This document shows positions 6,390-12,401 of a DNA stretch of 23,241 nt, in pieces (positions within the stretch are counted from its first letter, which is position 1; every line of letters starts with the position of its first letter). A program made the position numbers and the translations under genes. The notes beneath the pieces are model-generated. The model saw nothing but the letters and a program-made list of their open reading frames with translations. It was not told the origin of the DNA and did no database searches. The DNA comes from a virus. The stretch is taken from positions 1 to 23,241 of IMG/VR virus record IMGVR_UViG_3300027987_000369, one strand, 5' to 3'.

Positions 6390-6487
6390 CCGATTTCCGA
6401 TTTTGGATCCCGGCAAAAAACGGTGCCCTCGCAATCCCACCGACGCGTCACAATTTCGGAAGCTGTCGATATCATTGAGGAAGATAG

Positions 6488-7135
6488 ATGAATGATTCCA
6501 AGAAGGTAGCCAAGAAGGGGAAGGCGAAGGGCGGCGCGAAGGGTGCCTCTGCCGACGCGCCGACGCGTATCGAAGCGACGCGTCTCGACTCGATCGAACC
6601 GCTTGCGCGCAACGCCAAGGCCCATGACGTCCCGAAGATCGTGCGGTCGTTTCGTCGCTTCGGGTTCGTTGCGCCACCGACCATCGATGAAAAGACGGGC
6701 ACGCTCGCAGCGGGCCACGGGCGCGTCAAAGCGCTTGAGCGCATGCGCAAGGGCGGCGAGAAGCCCCCTGCCCGAATCGATGTTGCCGCCGATGGCATGT
6801 GGATGGTGCCGGTGTTGCGAGGCATCTCGTTCGCCAACCAGCATGAACTCGAGGCGTACGCCATCGCCGACAACCGACTGACTGAGGTGGGTGGTTGGGA
6901 CAAGGAGAAGCTCACGGACTGGCTCCGCGACGGCGATGAGGACTTCGAGAGCATCGGCTTCAGCCAGGACGACGTGAAGAAGCTCCTGGGTGAGATGTCC
7001 GAGGAGATGGAGAAGGAGGGCGAGTCTGACTTCGTCTTCCAGGTGCTCGTCGAGTGTTCGGACGAGGACCACCAAGCGGAAGTGTTGGCCCAACTTGAAG
7101 GGGAGGGGATGAAATGCCGACCGTTGATATCCTGA
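6488..7135 (+). CDS. ParB/Srx-fold nuclease-like protein
   Basis: A 215-residue protein from ATG 6488 behind GAGGAAG. The first 20 residues are Lys/Gly-rich. Residues about 30-135 form a ParB N-terminal-like domain: I-LDSIEPLARNAK, FGFVAPPTID, the nucleotide-site motif AAGHGRVKAL (GHGR 76-79) and AYAIADNRLTEVGGWD (124-138). The C-terminal part ends FQVLVECSDEDHQAE and GMKCRPLIS, seen in phage proteins that sit before methyltransferases or ABC-like ATPases. The ParB/Srx fold includes nucleases, CTPases and adenylating enzymes, so the reaction here is open. It overlaps the downstream ABC-ATPase gene by 22 bases, which suggests a joint function. Confidence 0.85.
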   Translation: MNDSKKVAKKGKAKGGAKGASADAPTRIEATRLDSIEPLARNAKAHDVPKIVRSFRRFGFVAPPTIDEKTGTLAAGHGRVKALERMRKGGEKPPARIDVAADGMWMVPVLRGISFANQHELEAYAIADNRLTEVGGWDKEKLTDWLRDGDEDFESIGFSQDDVKKLLGEMSEEMEKEGESDFVFQVLVECSDEDHQAEVLAQLEGEGMKCRPLIS

Positions 7136-8065
7136 TCGAAGGCGCGCACCCGGACAGCGTCCGCAGCCGTCAGGTGTGCTCGATGTTTGATGTTCCGCCG
7201 GAACGCAAGTCCGCGCTCAAGTGGCACGGCCAGGTTCCCATTGATGAGCGCGAGTGGTCTGTTGGTCTCATCGTCGGCCCCTCGGGGTGCGGCAAGAGCA
7301 CCATCGCTCGCCACCTGTTCCCCGAGGAGATGGCGCGCACGCTCAAGTGGAAGGGCGGCTGTATGGTGGACGACTTCGCCGACTCGTTCTCGGTGAAGGA
7401 GATCGCCAGCGCACTCGGGTCGGTTGGCTTCAACACCATCCCGGCGTGGCTGCGCCCGTTCTCGGTCTTGTCCAACGGTGAGCAGTTCCGGGCGGGGCTT
7501 GCCCGACTGGGTTTTGGAGCCGGCGACAATGGCCTTCGCTTGGAGGTCGGTTCAACCCCGCCCAAGCGTCGAAGTCGAAGTCTGCCGAACAGAGCACAGC
7601 GACTGGAAGATCTTCGCTCCGTTTCACTATATGAGCGCGGATCTGCTCAAGGCGGCCCGCTGTTGGGTCCTGAAGGTCGGCGGCGAGAAGGTCGCCTTCG
7701 TGGGCGAGAGTCGCTTCCCCCATCCGAAGGTGAAGAACATCCGCCGCATCAACCGCGCCGTGTGCCTGCCCGACTGGCAGGGGCTCGGTCTGGTGTTCGC
7801 GCTGATGGACACGGTCGGGAAGGTCTACTGGTCGCAGAAGGAGCGGGTGCGTGCCTACCCGGCACACCCGTCCTTTATTCGTTCGTTTCAACGTCACGAG
7901 CGCTGGAAGCGCTGCCAGAAGCTCGGGCAGCCCACCAGCGTCAACATGAAAGGCGCGCGCAAACGCAACTGCGCCATCGGCGGTCGCGCGATGAGTTCGT
8001 TCGAGTGGGTCGGCGGCGACGGTGGCATCGACTCGACTACCGCCCGGCAATTGCTGGCCGGTTGA
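7114..8065 (+). pseudogene. Phage ABC-ATPase/GNAT fusion with internal deletion and frame change
   Basis: In one frame from ATG 7114 the protein has Walker A (GPSGCGKST, residues 55-63) and an ABC signature-like LSNGEQFR (119-126). After R131 (about base 7506) the family normally continues with Walker B, D-loop and His switch. None of these is present. The C-terminal domain resumes at once in the +1 frame from about 7502: PDWVLEPATMAFAW, RPSVEVEVCRT, FAPFHYMSADLLKAA, then a GNAT-like CLPDWQGLGL, ending at 8065. I estimate 50-75 missing codons from memory of intact relatives. The first frame reads on to 8076 with an unrelated tail. The product cannot be a normal ATPase. The overlap with the ParB-like gene is intact. 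Confidence 0.8.
7529..8065 (+). CDS. Possible stand-alone GNAT-like (Mom-like?) domain
   Basis: This is the C-terminal domain of the disrupted fusion, readable from ATG 7529 with TTGGAG at 7514-7519 as a possible ribosome site, giving 178 residues. It contains the FHYMS segment (residues 32-36), beta strands WVLKVGGEKVAFVGE and the acetyl-CoA-loop-like QGLG (84-87). Phage Mu Mom, which converts adenine to a carbamoylmethyl form, is a GNAT-fold protein with a comparable HY motif; the resemblance here is an inference. Independent translation would rescue this domain after loss of the ATPase core. An alternative is that it is never made. Confidence 0.4.
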   Translation: MAFAWRSVQPRPSVEVEVCRTEHSDWKIFAPFHYMSADLLKAARCWVLKVGGEKVAFVGESRFPHPKVKNIRRINRAVCLPDWQGLGLVFALMDTVGKVYWSQKERVRAYPAHPSFIRSFQRHERWKRCQKLGQPTSVNMKGARKRNCAIGGRAMSSFEWVGGDGGIDSTTARQLLAG

Positions 8066-8393
8066 ACCCGCTGTGAGGCTTCAGGCGATGCCAGCGATAC
8101 TGATCCAAAAAGCGCACCCCGGGATAGAGCGCTTTCACGCTCTCAATGAGCACCTGCGCCGACGGGAAGCCGTCGGCGACGGCGACCTCGTCGGTGATGT
8201 CTTCGGGGAACCGAAGGTGCAGGATCGACTTCAGCTCCGCCGTGGCGAAGGTGCTGTTCTGCCGATACCCGTTGCGCATGACGATCTCGGTGCCGACCTC
8301 GGGGTCTGGAAGGATCGTTGCTCGTCGCAACGTCGCCGTTTTGGTGCCGGCAAGGATTGGGTCCACAAAGCGCCATTTAAACTGCAACTCCAT
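8037..8393 (-). CDS. ASCH-domain protein (only minus-strand gene)
   Basis: Reading the minus strand from ATG at 8393 to TAG at 8037-8039 gives 118 residues. It has KWRFVDPILAGTKTATLRR, PEVGTEIVMRNG, DITDEVAVADGFPS and AQVLIESVKALYPG. The G-KT-T-RR, P-VG and ADGF patterns are those of ASCH domains, a PUA-like fold that binds RNA or modified nucleosides and sometimes hydrolyses acetylated cytidine. I see no good Shine-Dalgarno before the start. A longer start upstream would invade the divergent gene and lacks domain support. Its 3' end overlaps the GNAT frame by 29 bases in a convergent arrangement. Confidence 0.72.
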   Translation of the reverse strand: MELQFKWRFVDPILAGTKTATLRRATILPDPEVGTEIVMRNGYRQNSTFATAELKSILHLRFPEDITDEVAVADGFPSAQVLIESVKALYPGVRFLDQYRWHRLKPHSGFNRPAIAGR

Positions 8394-8411
8394 CGAGGGG
8401 GACGCTAACAG

Positions 8412-8612
8412 ATGAACGAACGGGGCCAAGCGCAAAGCCAAGCTCACACGGCTTCCATTGTCGCGAACCTGACTCTCTTGCAGACGTTGACTCATATCGT
8501 CCGCGGGGTGCGACGTGGCGCCTTGCTCGACGAGTCGCGCAACGAAGTGAACCAAGCTTGGGCGCTGCTCATCAGGGCGCGCGATCGAGAGATGGGAAGA
8601 CCATGGCTGTGA
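8412..8612 (+). CDS. Hypothetical helical protein (66 aa)
   Basis: ATG 8412 follows GAGGGGGA at 8395-8402. The product is helical, with a hydrophobic first half (SIVANLTLLQTLTHIVRGV) and a charged second half (ESRNEVNQAWALLIRARDREM). It is not hydrophobic enough for a confident membrane helix. Divergent from the ASCH gene, with 18 bases between their starts. Family not recognised. Confidence 0.55.
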   Translation: MNERGQAQSQAHTASIVANLTLLQTLTHIVRGVRRGALLDESRNEVNQAWALLIRARDREMGRPWL

Positions 8613-8899
8613 AGAAAACGCAATGCCCGAACTGTGCCGGCGCTGGCATCATCCCTATTGAAAGAGGGGGCGGCGACTGTGGCATCTGCGACGGCACCGG
8701 CAGAGCGACCGCCGACGACTGGGACTCCGAACTCAGCCCCGGCGACAACGTTCTGAAAATGGCCTGCGCGTGGGTGAAGAAGCTGCCCGACGAAGCGTTG
8801 TGGGCGCTTGCTACCTCGGCGAACCCGGCGATAGGAGATCCCCTGATGAATATCGTGGCCGTGGAGGCCACGGCGCGACTCACGGGGAGATCGAGATGA
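8603..8899 (+). CDS. Small DnaJ-type zinc-finger protein
   Basis: A 98-residue product from ATG 8603, overlapping the previous gene by 10 bases. Residues 8-35 hold two CxxCxGxG-type units (CPNCAGAG and CGICDGTG), as in the DnaJ cysteine-rich zinc domain and in many small phage proteins. The rest is helical (VLKMACAWVKKLPDEALWALA). The J domain is absent, so it is not a DnaJ homologue. It may be a small nucleic-acid or protein-binding adaptor. Confidence 0.7.
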   Translation: MAVKKTQCPNCAGAGIIPIERGGGDCGICDGTGRATADDWDSELSPGDNVLKMACAWVKKLPDEALWALATSANPAIGDPLMNIVAVEATARLTGRSR

Positions 8900-9081
8900 A
8901 ACAAACCCGGGCAGTGCTGCCACCGCACAGCAAGTCAGTGGAGCGCCGGCCAGACGGCGACGGCGTCACGCTCCACGACGGTCCGCTGTATATGCCGCTG
9001 AGCGCATTGGAGGCCGGCCATCTCTGCCGGTTGTTGGTTGACTGGGGGTTCGGTCCCCCGGAGGAGGGGAAGAAACCATGA
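8896..9081 (+). CDS. Hypothetical protein (61 aa)
   Basis: ATG 8896 overlaps the preceding stop (ATGA). The product contains SVERRPDGDGVTLHDGPLYMPLSALEAGHLCRLLVDWGFGPPEEG. This looks like a tiny beta-plus-helix domain. No metal, membrane or catalytic motif is visible. Family not recognised. Confidence 0.55.
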   Translation: MKQTRAVLPPHSKSVERRPDGDGVTLHDGPLYMPLSALEAGHLCRLLVDWGFGPPEEGKKP

Positions 9082-9441
9082 ATGAAGAGGAGCATGGGTA
9101 AGCTGGTCCGCTACGCGGACATCGTCCGCGACGTGCCCGACGTACCCGACGACGCCATTGGCGCGGCCGAGTGGGTCCACAACGTTCTGTGTCAGGAACT
9201 TCATGACAACCTGGCCGACCCCGCTCTGGTTGGCGAGAAGCGCCGCGACACCATTTTGAAGTTGTCGATGCGAGTCGTCCAGGCGACGCCGCACAGCGAA
9301 CTGTTCCAGGCCCGGGAATCGTTGCGCGAGGAAGAGAACGCTGTTTCGGGCAACAGCAAACTTCGGGGGAAACTGGAAGACAGTGTATCGGGGAGCGCGG
9401 GACATATACGCGCGGCAGCTCCTAGAAGGCGCCCGAAATGA
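9082..9441 (+). CDS. Hypothetical protein before terminase, possible small terminase subunit
   Basis: Starting at ATG 9082 (or ATG 9094, which sits right after GAAGAGGAG and would drop four residues) the product has 119 residues. It is helical and acidic in the first half (VRYADIVRDVPDVPDDAIGAAEWVHNVL) with a basic C-terminus (RAAAPRRRPK). The only reason to propose a small terminase subunit is its place immediately before, and overlapping by 59 bases, the large subunit. No clear DNA-binding motif is visible. Confidence 0.5.
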   Translation: MKRSMGKLVRYADIVRDVPDVPDDAIGAAEWVHNVLCQELHDNLADPALVGEKRRDTILKLSMRVVQATPHSELFQARESLREEENAVSGNSKLRGKLEDSVSGSAGHIRAAAPRRRPK

Positions 9442-11002
9442 TGCCCGGTTCCAAGATCTGGCCATCGAGTTCGTTCTAGAGGGCTGGCGAAAGACCAGCG
9501 AGGATGTCTACGTCCGGCAACCGGACAAGGACAAGTTGCTGATGGCGTGCGGCGGTCGCTGGGACCGAAAGCACAAGCAATGGAGCACCGAGCCGCCCGA
9601 CAAGGTGCTGCGCGTGGGCGTTCATCCGGGGCAGAAAGATGCCGCGCTGTGGTGGCGCGAGTGGCTAGTCGCTCGTATCACAGGGGAGCAGCTCGAAACG
9701 CCCATATACAGCTCGCTTCTGTATGGTGGTTCTCGTTCCGGCAAGACGCACCTGGGGCTGCGTATGGCCGTCGCCTTTATGATCGCAGTTCCGGGCAGTC
9801 GTGTGTGGCTCGTCCAAGAGGCCGAGATCGAACGGGCAGACGAGATCGAAGCGGAGCTTGACGAGTTCCTCCCCGATGAGTGGTTTGAGAAGCGTGGGGC
9901 GCAGTATCGCTGCGTCAACGGGTCGGTAGGCCGGGTTCGGTCCGCGAAGTACCCCGCAAAGCTCAAACGCGGCCGTTGTGACCTCGCGTTCCTCAATGAA
10001 GGCCAGAACGTCAGCGAACTTGCCCACGCCATGCTCCGAATGAGGACATCCGATACTGGCGGTGTCGTCCTCATCGCAGCCAACCCGCCCAACGATAATC
10101 CCGACGGGCAGTGGATCGCCGACAGCATCGAAGAGGAAAAAGCCGGGCGTCGTCCCAATATGAAGGTCTTCAACCTCAACGCGGTTGGCAATCCATACAT
10201 CAACCGAGAACAGCTTGAGGCTCTCAAAAACGAGACGGATCCCCGGACATACGAAATTGAGGTACTGGGCCGTGTCCTGCCACCATCTGACGCCGTTCTT
10301 CATGCCTTCAGTCCTCTGGAGAACGTTGCGCCGGTGCCGCACAGCAAGTGGGACATCACCGACGAATTTGCTGCGAAGTGTGGGCTCGGCGTCAACGTGA
10401 CCGACATCGTCGGCCTCGACTTCCAGCGTACCCCATTCATGGCCGCCGTGGCATCGAGAGCGTTTCGCAATCCGCAGGACGCAAAGCGCCCGCTTCTCTA
10501 CCATCGCCTCGCCATTCGCGTGGAGCTGGGCGACGAGTACGACCTGTCTGACTCGCTGTATGACCACGACTTCGACCCGGAGACCACCGTTCTGATTTGC
10601 GACGCGTCGGGCGACTGGCAGGACGCGGACAGAACCAAGGGCGGCGCCAGCTTCGAGATTCTGCGGCGCTGTGGCTGGCGCCGCATCCACAAGCCAGACG
10701 TAAACTCCGAGCGCAACCCGCCGCTCCTCGAGCGAATGAAAAACGACAACCGGCTGTTTTGCTCCGAGTCCGGCATGCGGCTGGTTCGCATTGACCCGGT
10801 GGGCGCGGCGTCGCTGATCCAGGTCTGCAAGCACTACCGCATGAAGCACGGCAAACCATCCCGAAACAGCCAGTACACCCACGAATACGACGCCATGTCC
10901 TACATCCACTACAGGGTCTATCCGCGCCGCGTCACCCACCGCGGGCTGGGCTACAAGCGGCTGAAGGGTCGCAAGCGAGCCAGCGAGTTAAAGAAGCTCT
11001 GA
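9383..11002 (+). CDS. terL: Large terminase subunit with N-terminal extension
   Basis: From GTG 9383 the protein has 539 residues. Walker A is GGSRSGKT (115-122), Walker B with catalytic Glu is DLAFLNE (200-206), and the coupling motif region is AANPP (233-236). The RNase H-like nuclease has Asp346 (GLDFQ), Asp407 (ICDASGD) and Asp503 (EYDAMSY). The enzyme cuts concatemers and pumps DNA into the prohead using ATP. Residues 1-100 precede the ATPase and include CGGRWDRKHKQW (56-67), a GxRWD-K-W pattern like DUF5710. The GTG start lies inside the upstream gene behind GGAAG; the next ATG (residue 54) would cut into this segment. The last 30 residues are strongly basic. Confidence 0.93.
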   Translation: MYRGARDIYARQLLEGARNDARFQDLAIEFVLEGWRKTSEDVYVRQPDKDKLLMACGGRWDRKHKQWSTEPPDKVLRVGVHPGQKDAALWWREWLVARITGEQLETPIYSSLLYGGSRSGKTHLGLRMAVAFMIAVPGSRVWLVQEAEIERADEIEAELDEFLPDEWFEKRGAQYRCVNGSVGRVRSAKYPAKLKRGRCDLAFLNEGQNVSELAHAMLRMRTSDTGGVVLIAANPPNDNPDGQWIADSIEEEKAGRRPNMKVFNLNAVGNPYINREQLEALKNETDPRTYEIEVLGRVLPPSDAVLHAFSPLENVAPVPHSKWDITDEFAAKCGLGVNVTDIVGLDFQRTPFMAAVASRAFRNPQDAKRPLLYHRLAIRVELGDEYDLSDSLYDHDFDPETTVLICDASGDWQDADRTKGGASFEILRRCGWRRIHKPDVNSERNPPLLERMKNDNRLFCSESGMRLVRIDPVGAASLIQVCKHYRMKHGKPSRNSQYTHEYDAMSYIHYRVYPRRVTHRGLGYKRLKGRKRASELKKL

Positions 11003-11054
11003 GCACGAATTGCAATGTTTGCGCTTTCCCCGCCCGGGGGTGAGCTTTGTTCTC

Positions 11055-12401
11055 GTGAAGTTGTGGAACTGGCTGCGCCGCGGGCGCCGCAAGAAGGCCG
11101 CCGACACCCGGGTGGTCCGTCGGCGTCGCCGGCCGATGGCGGCACTGGGGCTGGGCGTGCCCCCGCCCCCGCTTGCCCTGATGACTGGGCAGCAACAGGT
11201 GCGCCCCGTTGACTGGCTCGACGGGTTCCCGACGCACCCGGGCCACGGCCTTGAGGTGCAGACGGTGGTCTCCATCTACCGCGAGGCCGAGGCCGGTTAC
11301 CCCACCCGTCAGTGCGATCTGTTCGAGGACATCATTGAGAACGATGGACACCTTCGTTCGGTGATTGAGGCTCGAACGCTGGCCGTCGCCGGCAAGCCGT
11401 TCTCCATTCTGCCCGGCGGCGATTCGCCGGTGGACATTCTCGCCGCGGACATCCTGCGCGAGTCGCTGGAGAGCACCAATTTCGAAGACGCCATCACCAT
11501 GATTCTGGGCGCGCGCTACTTCGGCTTCAGCGGCACCGAGATTCTGTGGCGCGACGCGGATGGCGACGTGGTCCCCGCGTGGTTCCTCACCGTCCCGTTC
11601 CGTCGTTTCCGATTCGCGCCCGACGACACGCCGCTGCTCCTGAACGCCAACACCAGCATGAGCGGTGAGCCGCTGCGACCTGGCCACTGGATTTTTACCC
11701 GCAACAGCGGACCGATGACCAGTCTCACTGTGCGCCAGGGCCTGATGCGGACCGGTTCGTTCTTTGCACTGTGGAAGAGGTGGGGGTGGCGAGACTGGAA
11801 CATCTACAGCGAGAAGTACGGCATCCCGCTGGCGCTGGGTCGCCACGACCCGGACGCATCCGAGGACGAGCTCGAGGAACTGGACGCGGCGCTCGAGGAC
11901 ATCGGCGAGGCCGGGCAGGCTCGCTTCAGCAAGCACGCCGAGATCGAGATTCGCGAGGCGACACAGGGCGGCGACGCCAACGCTCTGCACCGAGCGATCA
12001 TCCAGGAGGCGAACGCGGAGATCTCCAAACTCATCACCGGCTCAACGCTCACGGTCGAGACGGGCTCTGCTGGCTCATTCGCGCAAGCGCGCGTCCACGA
12101 GTCGCGCAGCTTTGACTTGGTCATCTCCGACGCCAAGTTGGTGCAGGACAGATTCGCTGACGCCATCTCGCGGCCGTTTCTGTTTTTCAACGGATTCCCG
12201 CGTGGCACTCGCCCACCGCAAATGAAGATCGCCGTCTCGAAGGAAACCGATCCTTTGACGCGAGCGCAGGTCTTCAAGACGCTGCACGAGATGGGCATGC
12301 CGTTGGACAAGGAGCAACTCAGAGAAGAGTTCCAGCTACGCGCACCGCCGGACACGGACGACCGCGAGCTGGTGCGACAAGGGGAGGCACAGGCGCAATG
12401 A
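11055..12401 (+). CDS. Portal protein, Mu gp29-like (DUF935)
   Basis: The portal forms the ring through which DNA enters the head. From GTG 11055, with GGGGGTGAG about ten bases upstream, it has 448 residues; a TTG at 11010 would add 15. Family features are FEDIIENDGHLRSVIEARTLAVAGKPF, ARYFGFSGTEILW, a WKRWGWRDWNIYSEKYGIPLALG segment, IIQEANAEISKLITGSTLT and ISRPFLFFNG. These match DUF935 portals of Mu-like phages, slightly shorter than Mu gp29. The N-terminus is very basic. It overlaps the protease gene by 4 bases, so no gpF-like minor head gene lies between them as in Mu. Confidence 0.88.
   Translation: MKLWNWLRRGRRKKAADTRVVRRRRRPMAALGLGVPPPPLALMTGQQQVRPVDWLDGFPTHPGHGLEVQTVVSIYREAEAGYPTRQCDLFEDIIENDGHLRSVIEARTLAVAGKPFSILPGGDSPVDILAADILRESLESTNFEDAITMILGARYFGFSGTEILWRDADGDVVPAWFLTVPFRRFRFAPDDTPLLLNANTSMSGEPLRPGHWIFTRNSGPMTSLTVRQGLMRTGSFFALWKRWGWRDWNIYSEKYGIPLALGRHDPDASEDELEELDAALEDIGEAGQARFSKHAEIEIREATQGGDANALHRAIIQEANAEISKLITGSTLTVETGSAGSFAQARVHESRSFDLVISDAKLVQDRFADAISRPFLFFNGFPRGTRPPQMKIAVSKETDPLTRAQVFKTLHEMGMPLDKEQLREEFQLRAPPDTDDRELVRQGEAQAQ

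Noticed and set aside
6448-6475. Possible promoter, TATCAT at 6470-6475 with a weak -35 17 bases upstream
   Set aside because: The -35 match is poor and the start of transcription would fall almost on the ATG, leaving no room for the visible ribosome site.
8022-8408. 128-residue plus-strand frame opposite the ASCH gene
   Set aside because: The minus-strand reading has clear ASCH motifs and natural protein composition; the plus frame has none.
1057-9081. Similarity between the proteins at 1057-1350 and 8896-9081 (DG-P-Y-PLS)
   Set aside because: The shared string is about nine residues in otherwise different proteins; this is too little to claim duplication.
9665-10939. 424-residue open frame on the minus strand
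   Set aside because: It lies wholly antisense to the well-supported terminase and has repetitive Val/Arg/Ala composition typical of antisense frames in GC-rich DNA.
10932-11990. 352-residue open frame on the minus strand
   Set aside because: Antisense to the portal gene, no recognisable motif; a shadow frame.
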